Of a stretch of 64,000 nt of DNA, positions 26,338-37,080 are shown in pieces (positions within the stretch are counted from its first letter, which is position 1; the number at the start of each line of letters is the position of its first letter). Both the position numbers and the translations under genes were made by a program. This stretch comes from Rhodococcus pseudokoreensis (lineage in GTDB: Bacteria > Actinomycetota > Actinomycetes > Mycobacteriales > Mycobacteriaceae). The stretch covers positions 6,014,001 to 6,078,000 of the forward strand of contig NZ_CP070619.1 in NCBI RefSeq assembly GCF_017068395.1. Reading direction: 5' to 3'. The notes beneath the pieces were generated by a model. That model saw nothing but the letters and a program-made list of their open reading frames with translations. It did not search any database and was not told where the DNA came from.

Positions 26338-27150
26338 ATGCACTTCGGAGACATTGAAGTCCAGCCCGTTCTCGACGGGATCGGCCACGAGGACCCGCAC
26401 CGCATCCTCACCCGGCCGGGCGTCGACGACCCCTGGTCGAGCAAGGCAGAGGCCCTCGACGAGCAGGGTGTTCTCGACTTCGACATCGGCGGCTTCCTCA
26501 TCCGGACCGGTGAGCGCGTCGTTGTCGTCGACACCGGAGTAGGCACCATCGATGACAAGTTGCTCGGACACGGGGGTCGGTACACCGGCGGCAAGTTCCT
26601 CGACTCCCTGCGCGCCCACGGGGTGGCGCCCGAAGAGGTGACGGACGTCCTGCTCACCCACCTGCACTTCGATCACGTGGGCTGGACGACCCAGAAGGGG
26701 CAGGTCGTCTTTCCGGGTGCCACCTATCGTGCGCATCGCCTCGACTGGGAACACTTCGTCGACGCTCCGGACGCCAGCCCCGGTGCCGTGCGCAAGCTTT
26801 CGCCCATCGCCGACCAGCTCGAGCTGTTCGACCAGGACATCACCCTGGCCCCGGGCGTGGACGCTCTGCACAGCCCCGGACACACACCCGGTTCGACCGT
26901 GTTCGTCGTCTCGGGTGAGAGCCGGCGGGGGTATCTCCTGGGTGACGTCGTGCATTCGACTGTCGAGCTCGAGGAACCGGACTGGCGGGCCATCTTCGAC
27001 GAGGATCCCGAGCTCGCCTCCCAGACCCGCAACCGGCTCGCCGACGAGCTCGCCGGCAGTGGGGATCTGGTCGCGGGGGCGCACTTTCCCGGCCTCAATT
27101 TCGGGCGGATGGTGCTGACCGACGGGCAGCGCCGATTCTCCGCCCTCTGA
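26338..27150 (+). CDS. MBL-fold metallo-hydrolase
   Basis: A 270-aa metallo-beta-lactamase-fold hydrolase. The start at ATG 26338 gives MHFGDIEVQPVLDG, a typical N-terminus, although the ribosome site (GAAAGG) is weak. The dinuclear zinc motif is THLHFDHVGW (HxHxDH), followed by SPGHTPGS with a third His, a later LGDVVH Asp ligand and GAHFPGLNFG near the end. The pattern resembles quorum-lactonase-like and organophosphate-hydrolase-like MBL proteins. No substrate is indicated by neighbours. Confidence 0.88.
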   Translation: MHFGDIEVQPVLDGIGHEDPHRILTRPGVDDPWSSKAEALDEQGVLDFDIGGFLIRTGERVVVVDTGVGTIDDKLLGHGGRYTGGKFLDSLRAHGVAPEEVTDVLLTHLHFDHVGWTTQKGQVVFPGATYRAHRLDWEHFVDAPDASPGAVRKLSPIADQLELFDQDITLAPGVDALHSPGHTPGSTVFVVSGESRRGYLLGDVVHSTVELEEPDWRAIFDEDPELASQTRNRLADELAGSGDLVAGAHFPGLNFGRMVLTDGQRRFSAL

Positions 27151-27234
27151 GGGGCTCGGTGTCATGATCTTCAGGAAGCATCGAAAGGACGACGATGGTC
27201 ACCTACGGCTAGCAACTCACCATCGGGCAGACGA

Positions 27235-27450
27235 GACCTGCACGCCCAGTCGCACCTGCTCCGCCACAAGACTGCGATCCTCGAAGGAGGAAACCGTCTC
27301 ACCTGGCTGGACGGGGCGAGCGTATGGCAATACTGGCCAACGCGGTGGCGAGACTGGGCGTACACAATGGCACGAAGGTGGTGGTGATTCTCACCAACCG
27401 TGCGCAGTACGTCGAGATCGCCTATGCCGTTCCGGGCTGGGCGCGGCGGT
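27235..27450 (+). pseudogene. AMP-dependent acyl-CoA ligase N-terminal remnant
   Basis: One frame reads HLLRHKTAILEGGNRLTWL; after a frame change the next reads MAILANAVARLGVHNGTKVV and ILTNRAQYVEIAYAVPG. Together these match the N-terminal 'RHPDKTAI...RLTY...ALARLGVxxGDxV...NRxEYxEIAYAVP' region of acyl-CoA synthetases. The reading frame then collapses; no phosphate loop follows. A dead 5' fragment. Confidence 0.6.
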
Positions 27451-27660
27451 GCCGGACTGAGCGCAGCGGTCGTAGGGCTAGCATCCGGAAGCGGAGTCGT
27501 TGGCCTGCGGGCTGTCGAAACGTGCAGCCGCTGCCGACAAAACTGGGAGGCGGCGCCGCGCCCGGAGCCGGTCTTGCCGGCCCGTAACCGCATCTCCGCG
27601 ACCACCGGGGCCGCCTGGGTTGTGCCGTCACACGTGGCTGTGGAACCAATCGAGCCTCAC

Positions 27661-27856
27661 CTATCGGTTGCCGCCGAAGTAGTTGTAGTCTGCGAATCGT
27701 TCGTCGGTTCCTTCGATCCAGAAAAAGCGTTTGTCGGTGCTGGGGGTCGCGAAGGTCTCTTCGACATTGGGGGTTCCGTTCGAAAGAGGTCGGGGTGACG
27801 TCGGTCGTCGCCCCGACCATGACGAGGCCAGGGCGGGTGACCGACGCCCCGAGCAC
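27661..27856 (-). pseudogene. Alpha/beta hydrolase C-terminal remnant
   Basis: The minus strand encodes RPGLVMVGATTDVTP in one frame and, after a shift near 27785, PNVEETFATPSTDKRFFWIE with GTDERFADYNYFGGNR and a stop. This is the usual end of dienelactone-hydrolase-like alpha/beta hydrolases (late Asp loop, then WIEGTxxRF and YNYFG). It abuts the end of the aldo/keto reductase gene by six bases. Confidence 0.6.
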
Positions 27857-27862
27857 GGTGAG

Positions 27863-28918
27863 CTAGTACAGCTCGCCGATCGCTTGACTGCTCGAATCGA
27901 CATAGCGCTCACGCTGCTTCGTGCCGAACGGCCCATACGGATAGTCGCCCGACACGGGCGCGCTGACGGTGTCCAGCCGCTGAGTCTCATCGGCGGTCAG
28001 GACGAATTCACTCGCCACGAGATTCTGTTCCAGTTGTGTGATGGTCCTCGCACCGATGATCGGTGCGGTGACTCCCGGACGGTTCACCACCCAACTGAGA
28101 GCCACCTGTGTCGGGGTTACATCATTGGCTGCCGCGATCTCGCGGACCACATCGAGAGTCGCCCAGTTCTGCTCACTCGCGCGCAGTTCCCCGAAAATGT
28201 GCTCATTCATCGGGTTCCCTGCACCGGCGCGGGTGTCTGCCCCAGCATCTACGTTCTTCCGGTATTTCCCGCTGAGGAACCCAGCGGCCAGGGGAGACCA
28301 CGGCAGCAAGCCAATGTTGTTGTGGAGGGCAGCTGGCACGATCTCGAACTCGAGTTCGCGTGAGACCAGACTGTACTGAGGCTGGAGGCTTACAGGCACC
28401 TGCAGGCCCATCGACTTTGCGGTGGACAAGGTCAACTGCATTTGCCATCCGGTGAAATTGGACAAGCCGATGTAGTTGATCTTCCCCGCGTGCACGGCGT
28501 CGTCGAGGAAGCCCAGCGTTTCGGCGATCGGGGTGAGTGGGTCCCATCCGTGCAGCTGGTACAGGTCGAGGTTGTCACGTCCGAGGCGCCGGAGGGATGC
28601 GGTCAATGCCCGGTCGAGGTTACGCCGGGAGTTGCCGACCTCGTTGACATCCGGGCCGGTGCCGAAACGTGCCTTGGTTGCCAAGACGACTCGGTCGGTC
28701 ACCGAGTGAGGACGAGAGGCGTACCAGCGTCCCAGCAACTCTTCGGATGCGCCGGCCCCGTAGACGTTGGCGGTATCGATGAGGTTGCCGTCGGCTTCGA
28801 TGAAGCGGTCCAGGATCGCGAAGGCCTCGGCTTCTTCTGTCTCCGTGCCGAAGCCCATGGTTCCCAAGGCGAGGTTGGACACGCTGATGCCGGTGGCTGG
28901 CAGGGTGCGGTACTTCAT
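27863..28918 (-). CDS. Aldo/keto reductase (long form, 351 aa)
   Basis: An NADPH-dependent aldo/keto reductase on a TIM-barrel fold. Catalytic tetrad regions are visible: Asp/Tyr in LIDTANVYGAGASEE, Lys in VVLATKARFG, His in LYQLHGWD. The cofactor segment IIGARTITQLEQNL is near the C-terminus. It resembles the YajO/Tas-like and aryl-alcohol-dehydrogenase-type group. It is the last gene of a minus-strand run (SDR, SDR, AKR, AKR) headed by 31604, with a 36-bp gap to the preceding AKR. Confidence 0.92.
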   Translation of the reverse strand: MKYRTLPATGISVSNLALGTMGFGTETEEAEAFAILDRFIEADGNLIDTANVYGAGASEELLGRWYASRPHSVTDRVVLATKARFGTGPDVNEVGNSRRNLDRALTASLRRLGRDNLDLYQLHGWDPLTPIAETLGFLDDAVHAGKINYIGLSNFTGWQMQLTLSTAKSMGLQVPVSLQPQYSLVSRELEFEIVPAALHNNIGLLPWSPLAAGFLSGKYRKNVDAGADTRAGAGNPMNEHIFGELRASEQNWATLDVVREIAAANDVTPTQVALSWVVNRPGVTAPIIGARTITQLEQNLVASEFVLTADETQRLDTVSAPVSGDYPYGPFGTKQRERYVDSSSQAIGELY

Positions 28919-28954
28919 GTGTGCTGTCCGTTCCGTTGCTTGCGCAAATGGTGG

Positions 28955-29941
<987 letters not shown>

Positions 29942-29963
29942 GTGTCCCGCTTTCCTTGTTCGT

Positions 29964-30731
29964 TCAAGCCTGAGATGTGGGCATGTTCCAGAGTTCGGCG
30001 ATCGACGCGCGGCGGGGGCGGGTGACCATGAATGTGATGCTGTCGGCGATGTCGTCAGGTTCGAGGAGTTCGGGGATGTTCTCGGCCTCGGCAGCGGCAA
30101 GCTGCTGCTGGATTGCTTCACTGTTGTGAAGCTTGAGTTCGGTGGCGACGGCGCCGGGCTCAAGCACGCCGACGCGAACATGCTTCTGGGTGACTTCTTG
30201 GCGGAGCGCTTCGGTGAATCCGTTCACGCCGAACTTCGTCATGTTGTAGGTCGCGAAGTTCGGCGACGCCACGCGCCCTGCGTACGAGGAGATGTTCACG
30301 ATGTCGGCGACCTCACGGGGGCCTGTCGTGGTTGCTTCGAGCAGATGTGGGAGGGCAGCGCTGGTCATGTACAGCAGCCCCTTCTGATTGATGTCGATCA
30401 TCCGCTCCCAGTCGGTCACATCTTGATCGAGAACGGTGCCCAGCAACATGAGTCCTGCGTTGTTGATCAGTATGTCGATGCGCCCATAGCGATCGACGAC
30501 CGTCTTCACGGCCTGTTCGGCTTCAGCGCGGTTCGTGATGTCAGCGGTCACCGCGAGGGCGGTGCCACCGTCTGATTCGATCGATGACACAAGCGTATCG
30601 AGGCGTTCTTTTCGACGCGCGACGACGGCGACTCTGGCCCCTTGGGAGGCGAGCTGCCGGGCAGCTGCGTCACCGATGCCACTACTGGCGCCGGTGACAA
30701 TCGCGACGGTTCCGTGAAGCTTCGAAGTCAT
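29964..30731 (-). CDS. SDR family NAD(P)-dependent oxidoreductase
   Basis: A 255-aa classical SDR with [13 protein letters not shown], an Arg pair after the second strand ([14 protein letters not shown] preference), [10 protein letters not shown], catalytic Ser in NISSYAGR and YNMTK. It resembles YdfG/serine-dehydrogenase-like SDRs. It sits 22 bp before the AKR start and 33 bp after the preceding SDR, so all four are probably one transcript. Confidence 0.92.
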   Translation of the reverse strand: MTSKLHGTVAIVTGASSGIGDAAARQLASQGARVAVVARRKERLDTLVSSIESDGGTALAVTADITNRAEAEQAVKTVVDRYGRIDILINNAGLMLLGTVLDQDVTDWERMIDINQKGLLYMTSAALPHLLEATTTGPREVADIVNISSYAGRVASPNFATYNMTKFGVNGFTEALRQEVTQKHVRVGVLEPGAVATELKLHNSEAIQQQLAAAEAENIPELLEPDDIADSITFMVTRPRRASIAELWNMPTSQA

Positions 30732-30764
30732 CAGGTGAGATCTTCCTTACTGCGTGATCAGCGT

Positions 30765-31604
30765 TCACGCGTCGTAGGCGAGAGAGGTGGACAGGTCGCG
30801 GTTGGCGTCGATCTGGCCCTGTATGGCGGCGAGGTTCTGCTCGACCCCCTCGACCGCGTCGGCGCCACCGACGAATCGGAGCGGCAGAGCGTCTGAATCG
30901 GAAAGGGTCACCAGCGCTTGAGCAAGCTTGCGAGGGTCACCACCCTGCTGACCGTTCATGCTTTTCCACGCCTCGATGGTCTGCGCGGTGCGCTCGGCGT
31001 AGTCTGCGATGTCCAGTTCGGGCCAGATCGTCGAGGATCCCTCGACGAGTAGCTCGGTGCGGAAGAAGCCTGGCTCGACCGCCATCGTTTTGATACCGAA
31101 GGGCTTGACGTCGAAACGGAGCGACTCCATCCATCCCTCCAGGGCGAATTTGGACGCGGCGTAAGCGCCGACGAACTCCTGGCCGATCAGACCCGCCGTT
31201 GAGGTGACGGTGATGATCTGACCGGAGCGCTGCTTGCGCATGGTCGGAAGGATCGCCCGGGTGACGTTGAGGGGACCGAAGAAGTTCGTCTCCATCTGGG
31301 CGCGGAACTGCTCGGGGCTTATGTTTTCGAAGTAGCCGGCGTAGAAGTTGCCGGCGTTGTTGACCAACACGTCGACCTGACCGAACCGCTCCACCGCGGC
31401 GCGCGTAGCGGCCTCGGCCGCGGACGGATCGGTGATGTCGAGTTCGACGGTCAACAGATTCTCGTGCGCACCGATGGCGTCGAGGACCTTGTTAGGGATG
31501 CGGCCGGTAGCGACAACGGAGTGGCCTGCGGCGAGGGCGGTCTGGGCGATGTCGATGCCGAGGCCGCGCCCGGCGCCTGTGATGAACCAGACGGCGTTGC
31601 TCAT
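30765..31604 (-). CDS. SDR family oxidoreductase
   Basis: A 279-aa SDR, first gene of the four-gene operon. ATG 31604 is chosen because GGAAAGGACATCCGAAC gives a ribosome site and MSNAVWFITGAGRGLG is the usual N-terminus; a longer frame to 31640 has no such site. Features: FITGAGRGLGID, NNAGNFYAGYF, Ser in VTSTAGLIG, YAASKFALEG. The type is retinol/ketoreductase-like SDRs with a longer C-terminal lid. It diverges from the XRE regulator at 31737. Confidence 0.92.
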   Translation of the reverse strand: MSNAVWFITGAGRGLGIDIAQTALAAGHSVVATGRIPNKVLDAIGAHENLLTVELDITDPSAAEAATRAAVERFGQVDVLVNNAGNFYAGYFENISPEQFRAQMETNFFGPLNVTRAILPTMRKQRSGQIITVTSTAGLIGQEFVGAYAASKFALEGWMESLRFDVKPFGIKTMAVEPGFFRTELLVEGSSTIWPELDIADYAERTAQTIEAWKSMNGQQGGDPRKLAQALVTLSDSDALPLRFVGGADAVEGVEQNLAAIQGQIDANRDLSTSLAYDA

Positions 31605-31693
31605 GTTCGGATGTCCTTTCCAGTGACGATCGGATGACACCAGTCAACAAGGATGTCGCCCCGCGAGGGAGTCCCGGCTGATAGGGGTATTGA

Positions 31694-31706
31694 CAGGGAC
31701 ACCCTG
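31694..31706. promoter_or_regulatory. Palindrome CAGGG-ACA-CCCTG in divergent promoter region
   Basis: A 13-bp palindrome overlapping a TTGACA hexamer (31690-31695), in the 132-bp gap between the SDR operon start and the XRE regulator start. Position makes it a candidate site for the regulator. No matching -10 was found for the TTGACA. Confidence 0.4.
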
Positions 31707-31736
31707 GAACTCGAAAGGCGACGTAAACTTCGTCTC

Positions 31737-32639
31737 GTGGACATTCGGAGCGACCTCCGTGAGTTTCTGACCACCCGGCGGGCCAGGCTCACCCCGGGCG
31801 ACGTCGGCCTCCCCGACTTCGGCGGGCGGCGCCGCGTACCCGGCCTCCGCCGCGAAGAAGTCGCGCTGGTCGCCGGTATGAGCGTCGAGTACTACACCCG
31901 CCTCGAACGCGGCCAGGCGGCAGGTGTGTCCGAATCCGTTCTCGAAGGCGTCAGTCGTGCGTTGAAGCTCAACGACGCCGAGCGCGCACATCTCTATGAT
32001 CTGGTTCGCGCGGCCAATGATGGTACCAACCCGAAACGGCGCAAACTACGCCCACAGAATCGGCAAGTCCGCGCTAGCGTTCAGCAATTGTTGGACGCGA
32101 TGGCCACCGTGCCGGCCTTCGTACAGAACGGCCGACTCGACCTGGTCGCGATCAATCGTCTCGGGCGAGCGGTCTATTCCGAGCTGTACGCCGACCCACG
32201 ACGTCCCGCGAACTTCGCACGATTCGCTTTTCTCGACCCGCGTGCTGCATCCTTCTACCAGGACTGGCACGAAGCCGCCCAACAGATTGTGGCGATCCTG
32301 CGCGCCGAAGCCGGACGCAACCCCCACGACCGCGAACTCAGCGACCTCGTCGGAGAGCTCGCCACCCGCAGCGACCCGTTTCGCGCGCTGTGGGCATCGC
32401 ACGACGTCCGCGATCACCGCTCCGGCGTCAAGGCAATCAACCACCCGATCGTCGGCCCGCTCGAACTCAAATACGAAGCGATGGACCTTTCGCTGGAGCG
32501 TGGACTGCAACTCATCGCCTACTTCGCGCTCCCGGACACCCCGGCACACGACGCCCTCGCACTGCTCGAGAGCTGGGTCGGTGCAGGCGATCCGACCGCC
32601 GAGCGATCCAACGACAACGCATCACAAGGGCTCAGCTGA
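31737..32639 (+). CDS. XRE-family regulator with MmyB-like ligand-binding domain
   Basis: A 300-aa regulator. The GTG at 31737 gives MDIRSDLREFLTTRRARL, the usual start of this family; the in-frame ATG at 31653 would add 28 atypical residues. The N-terminal HTH reads VPGLRREEVALVAGMSVEYYTRLERG (about residues 37-62). The C-terminal part from about residue 115 (NRLGRAVYSELYADPRRPANFARFAFLDPRA) is the MmyB-like PAS-type ligand domain. Such regulators are commonly divergent from SDR/AKR genes and repress them until a small ligand binds, fitting the gene order here. Confidence 0.92.
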   Translation: MDIRSDLREFLTTRRARLTPGDVGLPDFGGRRRVPGLRREEVALVAGMSVEYYTRLERGQAAGVSESVLEGVSRALKLNDAERAHLYDLVRAANDGTNPKRRKLRPQNRQVRASVQQLLDAMATVPAFVQNGRLDLVAINRLGRAVYSELYADPRRPANFARFAFLDPRAASFYQDWHEAAQQIVAILRAEAGRNPHDRELSDLVGELATRSDPFRALWASHDVRDHRSGVKAINHPIVGPLELKYEAMDLSLERGLQLIAYFALPDTPAHDALALLESWVGAGDPTAERSNDNASQGLS

Positions 32640-33487
32640 CCTCTGGAACCGCGGCCGACAGTCGGGAGTCGGGAAGGCGATCGAATACCGGCCAAGGGCT
32701 TTACGGGCTCAAAGCCGTGAAGGTGGCGGGATTCGAAGTTCGCATTTGAAGAACGGCCACCCGATCGTCAACCAGGACGGGAAGCTCACCACGACGTTCT
32801 CAAGTTCGGCGAGCGATCCGCGACGAGCAGGAAAGGATTCAGTCCAGGTCACCGCGACGGCGCTGGCGGTGCTCGGACGTATGAGCGGCCGGCTCGGTCG
32901 CTGGGGGTGCTCAGAACGGCCGATTTCGATCGTCTCACCGATGTCGTGGCTGCCGCCGCTCGTCTCGGTGCAGAGGAAGCGGCCGACGGGCTCGGGATGA
33001 CCTGTCAGGGCGTGTTGAAGGCCATCAAGAGCAGCCAGCGGTCGACCTCCCCCACCGCAAGAAACGCACTCGCGGTCTTCAATATCTACCGCCGCCGGCA
33101 CGGCGGGGTACTCCATCGCCCACTGAGATAGCCGGATATTTTGTGTGCCACTGTCCTCAAGGACTTCGGGCCCTGTCCTGCTGACAGTATCCGCCGCGCC
33201 GACTTGTTTTCACCATTTGCTCGCGGTCGGTCCGGCGAATACCGGGTGTTGCTGGCGCCACGGAGATCGGTGCCCCGAACAGCGAAGGCGTTGTCCGTCG
33301 CGGTCGTGCTCCGGCTCGGGACTGGGTGGTGAGATTGCGCCATTGTGCTTGCCGGACTCTCAGTCGCACTGATATGCGTTCTGTGCACGTGGTCTTGGAT
33401 CTGGAACCTTGTGGCACTCACTGTCGTTGCTGACCTGGGTGGTGCAGGTGAGCGACTTCTACATGCAACGTGGACCCGTTGGCCGAA
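32640..33487. other. Intergenic region, about 850 bp, no gene seen
   Basis: Downstream of the XRE regulator and ahead of the IS630-type remnant. Short frames only, none with a family match or ribosome site. Likely decayed DNA at an insertion hot spot. Confidence 0.45.
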
Positions 33488-33945
33488 CTAGCGTCCCGCG
33501 TCAGAAATTCTTGAGATATATTTGGCGAGGGAATCGAGGATCTCCTCGGCGGTCTTATGCAAGACGAACGGCTTCGGGTCGTCGTTCCAGGTCTTGATCC
33601 AGTTGCGAACGTCTTTCCCCAGTGCTGCAACGCTTTTGTGTACACCACGGCGGAGCAGCTGATCGGTCAGGAATGCGAACCATCGCTCGACCTGATTAAT
33701 CCAGGAAGACCCGATCGGGCTGAAGTGGACTGAAAACGTGGGTGCTTGGCCAGCCTGTCGCCCACTGCCGGTGTTTTGTGGGTGGCCAGGTTGTCGCAGG
33801 CGAGATGCACGTCCAACTTGTCGGGGCCTTGTCGATCGCAGTGAGGAACTTCTTGAACTCCACGGCCCGGTGACGTCAATGAAGCTCGGAGATCACTGTG
33901 CCGTCGGCGATGTTGAACGCCGCGACTCCCCAAGGACTACGTCGA
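33488..33945 (-). mobile_element. IS630-family transposase C-terminal remnant (copy 2)
   Basis: The minus strand from about 33730 to the stop at 33488 encodes an uninterrupted C-terminal half: FSPIGSSWINQVERWFAFLT, RRGVHKSVAALGKDVRNWIK and TAEEILDSLAKYISRISDAG. Upstream, in other frames, are DKLDVHLACDNLATHKTPAV and SPWGVAAFNIADGTVISELH. The catalytic Asp region and the final Glu region are present, but frameshifts and loss of the N-terminus make it inactive. Its broken end faces the truncated NRPS gene. Confidence 0.85.
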
Positions 33946-34060
33946 GGGAGGTACCCCCAGGCTGGTGACGCCGCTGCGGGCGTAGTCATGACTGCGCCCG
34001 TTCCGGCATGCCGGGCATTATCGGCAGCACCGGCTGAGAACGGTTCAATGCCTGCATCTG

Positions 34061-36160
34061 GCTCTTCCGCCGGGCGCCGTCGGTGAGCTCTACCTCGCCA
34101 CCCCGGCGCTCGCGCGGGGCTATCACCGGCGCCACGGCCTGACCGCCGCACGGTTCGTCGCCGCCCCGTTCGGCCGCCGCGGGTCCCGGATGTTCCGCAC
34201 CGGGGACGTGGTCCGGTGGACGAACACGGGGACGCTCGAGTTCCTGGACAGGGCGGACGACCAGATCAAGATCCGCGGATTCCGTGTCGAGCTCGGCGAG
34301 ATCGACGCCACACTGACCGCACAACCGGGCGTCACGTTCGCGGCGACGGTGCTGCACCGGAACCCGGCAGGCAACCCGAACCTGGTGTCCTACATCATGG
34401 CCGAGCCGGACACCTCGATCGATCGTGAACTGATGACAGCGCAGCTGGCACGATTCCTGCCCGACTACATGGTCCCGAAATCGATCATGCTGTTGAATTC
34501 GATCCCGCTGACACCGACGGGGAAGCTCGACCGGGCTGCGCTCCCGCTGCCGGAGTTCGGCTCGGGCTCGGTGCCTCATCGCGACCCGTCGACGCCGGCC
34601 GAGCGTCGGGTCGCGCGAGTGTTCGCCCAGGTTCTCGGTGTGGACGCGGTCGGTGCCGACGATTCGTTCTTCGACCTCGGCGGCGACTCGCTGTCGGCGA
34701 TCCGGGTGGTCGCGCGGATCAACGCCGAGCTCGGCACCGGCATGGGCGTGCGCGACCTCTTCGACGCACCGACGGTCGCCGCACTGGCGCTGAGGGTCGC
34801 GGAGGCCTGCGCACAGTCGCCGGCCATCCGCCCGCAGCGCGGGCCGACGGTGGGTGCCACACCGCTGCCCGCGCTCGTGCCGCTGTCCCCGTCGCAATTC
34901 TTCATCGACCGCACCGTCGTGGAACCGGCTCTCCACAACATCCCCTTCACCGTGCGCGTGCGCGGCGAATTCGACGCCGATGCCCTGCGCTCGGCGATGG
35001 CGGACGTCGTCGGCAGACACCGGGCCCTGCGGACCGTGTTCCCCGACTCGCCGTCGGGGCCGTACCAGCACGTGCTCGACGTGGTCGACGCGATGCCCGA
35101 CCTCGGTCCGGTGGTGACGAGTGCGGCGGACGCGGACGCCCGGACGACGGACCTGCTGTCCGCCGGATTCGACGTGCGGCGGGACCCGCCGCTGCGCGCC
35201 CGGCTGTTCCGGCTCGGCGATCGCGACCACCTGCTCGCGTGCGTCCTCCACCACATCGCCGCCGACGGCTGGTCGCTCGCGCCGCTGGCACGGGATCTCG
35301 CGGACGCCTACGGTGCCCGGTCTGCGGGCGGGTCGCCCGACTGGGAGCCCCCGACCGCGACGTATGCGGACTACACCGTGTGGCGGCGGGCGTTGCTCGG
35401 CGACGAGGACGACCCGGCGAGTGTCGCGTCGAAGCAGATCGCCCACTGGGCGAAGGAACTGTCGGGGCTGCGCGGGGAGCTTGCGCTGCCCACCGACCGC
35501 CCGCGGCCGGAGCAGTGGACGTACCGGGCGGGGCGACTTCCGTTCTCGCTCGACGAGCATGCGCATCGAGGCCTGCTGGCCACCGCGCACGAGCACCACG
35601 CCAGCCTGTTCACGGCGCTCAGGTCGGCAGTGGCGATCCTGCTCGCCCGCCTCAGCGGAGATCCCGACATCGCGATCGGCACCCCGATCGCGGGTCGGGG
35701 AGACCCGGCGCTCGACGACGTGGTGGGCATGTTCGTCAACACGCTGGTTCTGCGGACCCGGGTCGACCCGAGCATGACGCTGTGCGACATCGTCGAAGGA
35801 TCCCGGGGCGTGGAACTTCGCGCGCTGGCGAACGCCGACGTGCAGTTCGAACGACTCGTGCAGGTACTCGACCCGCCGCGGTCGCCGTCCCTGCACCCGC
35901 TGTTCCAGGTTGCGCTGTCGCTGAACAACTTCGCGCCCGCCACCCTCAACGCGTCCGGGCTCGACTTCGAGGTCACTCCGCGTCCGCTCGACATCGCCAA
36001 GTGCGATCTGCACTTCCACTTCACCGAACGTCACGACGTCGACGGGAGGCCCGCGGGAATCGACGCCGAACTGGTGTATTCCGCCGACCTCTACGACGCA
36101 TCCACCGCACAGGGGTTCGTCGACACGCTGCACACCGTCGTCGACCCGATCGGTAGGTGA
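34061..36160 (+). pseudogene. 5'-truncated nonribosomal peptide synthetase: A(C-term)-PCP-C
   Basis: The frame enters in the middle of an adenylation domain ([20 protein letters not shown], then FRTGDVVRW and [15 protein letters not shown]-domain motifs A6-A8, and [13 protein letters not shown]10). A carrier domain ([13 protein letters not shown], phosphopantetheine Ser) follows, then a full condensation domain with HHIAADGWS at about 35250. It ends at TGA 36158 without a thioesterase or further module. The N-terminal part of the A domain and any start codon are missing where the IS630 remnant ends, so this is probably the surviving 3' end of a larger gene. An internal ATG at 34190 could only yield a broken protein. 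Confidence 0.8.
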
Positions 36161-36189
36161 GCGGGCATCGGACGTGGTAGAGATGCCTG

Positions 36190-36972
36190 ATGAGAGGCTT
36201 GCGGAGATCGATTCTGGTGTCACTGGTCGGCGGCGCCGTGCTCCTCGCGCCCGCCGCCTGCTCCGACCAATCCGGCACGGCGGTGAGTGAGCCGTCGACC
36301 GTGTCCGACGCGGGACCGTCCACGACCGACCCGGCGACCGGTTCGGCGACACCGGCGGGTGCGCCCTACACGGAGTCCGAACTGCAGGTCACCGGTTCCA
36401 CCGGCCGCGTCCGCTACGACGTGCTCATCCCGCAGATCGAGGGCGGCGACCCGGCGGTCACCGCCGAGTTCAACGAATCGATGCGCGCCGCGCTCCAGGA
36501 CCAGATCGACGGCTCGGGAACCGACGCGTTCACGCTGAGCAGCCAGGAACACAGCGTGGCGCACATCGGTGAGCACGTGATCAGTGGGCTGCTCGTGACG
36601 TCCTGGAACGCAGATCCGCCCGGGGCGCATCCCACGCCGATCGTCGCGACGGTGGTGGTGAACTCCGACACGGCCGCACCGATCACGCTCGGCGACCTCT
36701 TCCCCGACCTGCCTGCCGGGCTGCAGGCGCTGTCGGACAGTTCCGCGCGCCTGCTCCCCGAGACGGTCGCCGGACCGGACTTCGATCGGTCGGGCATCGA
36801 GCCGACCGAGGCGAACTTCGCCAACTGGCTGGCCACCCCGGCGGGCATGGAGATCCACTTCAACGACTACCAGGTGGGACCGCACGCCATCGGACTCGTC
36901 ACCGTCACGGTGCCGTGGGACGACCTCGCGGACGTGATCGACCCCGAACTGGCTCCCGTCGTGTCGAGTTAG
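36190..36972 (+). CDS. RsiV/DUF3298-type secreted lipoprotein
   Basis: A 260-aa protein with a bacterial lipoprotein signal: MRGLRRS, a hydrophobic stretch and lipobox ending APAAC at residue 24, then a low-complexity Ser/Thr/Pro linker (about 25-60). The rest fits the DUF3298/RsiV extracellular fold (LQVTGSTGRVRYDVLIPQIE, NSDTAAPITLGDLFPD, IHFNDYQVGPHAIGL). Mycobacterial relatives are secreted or membrane-anchored proteins of uncertain role. It starts 30 bp after the NRPS remnant and seems unrelated to it. Confidence 0.82.
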   Translation: MRGLRRSILVSLVGGAVLLAPAACSDQSGTAVSEPSTVSDAGPSTTDPATGSATPAGAPYTESELQVTGSTGRVRYDVLIPQIEGGDPAVTAEFNESMRAALQDQIDGSGTDAFTLSSQEHSVAHIGEHVISGLLVTSWNADPPGAHPTPIVATVVVNSDTAAPITLGDLFPDLPAGLQALSDSSARLLPETVAGPDFDRSGIEPTEANFANWLATPAGMEIHFNDYQVGPHAIGLVTVTVPWDDLADVIDPELAPVVSS

Positions 36973-36993
36973 ACATCCCAGGGCTGTAAATCG

Positions 36994-37080
36994 TCAAGCG
37001 GCGTGGGCGGTGCGACGGTGGTCCCAGGCAATGTGTTCGTCGTAGTGGGTGCGGTGGCGGAGGCAGCCGTGGAGGATGCC
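36994..37080 (-). mobile_element. IS110-type transposase C-terminal scrap
   Basis: The minus strand reads GILHGCLRHRTHYDEHIAWD and ends HAA plus TGA at 36994-36996. The LHGCLxxxxxYDExxAW pattern is the usual end of IS110/IS1111 transposases. Only about 29 codons remain, directly after the lipoprotein gene. Confidence 0.55.

Noticed and set aside
26089..27165. Upstream extension of the thioesterase frame to 505 codons
   Set aside because: The added part is the reverse of the MBL-fold gene; the ribosome site and family N-terminus are at 26088.
31690..31695. TTGACA as a -35 box for the XRE regulator
   Set aside because: No plausible -10 hexamer at 16-19 bp; kept only as part of the palindrome description.
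33986..36352. A 788-codon open frame on the minus strand opposite the NRPS remnant
   Set aside because: Low-complexity Arg/Val/Glu composition with no domain; the plus strand encodes canonical NRPS motifs.
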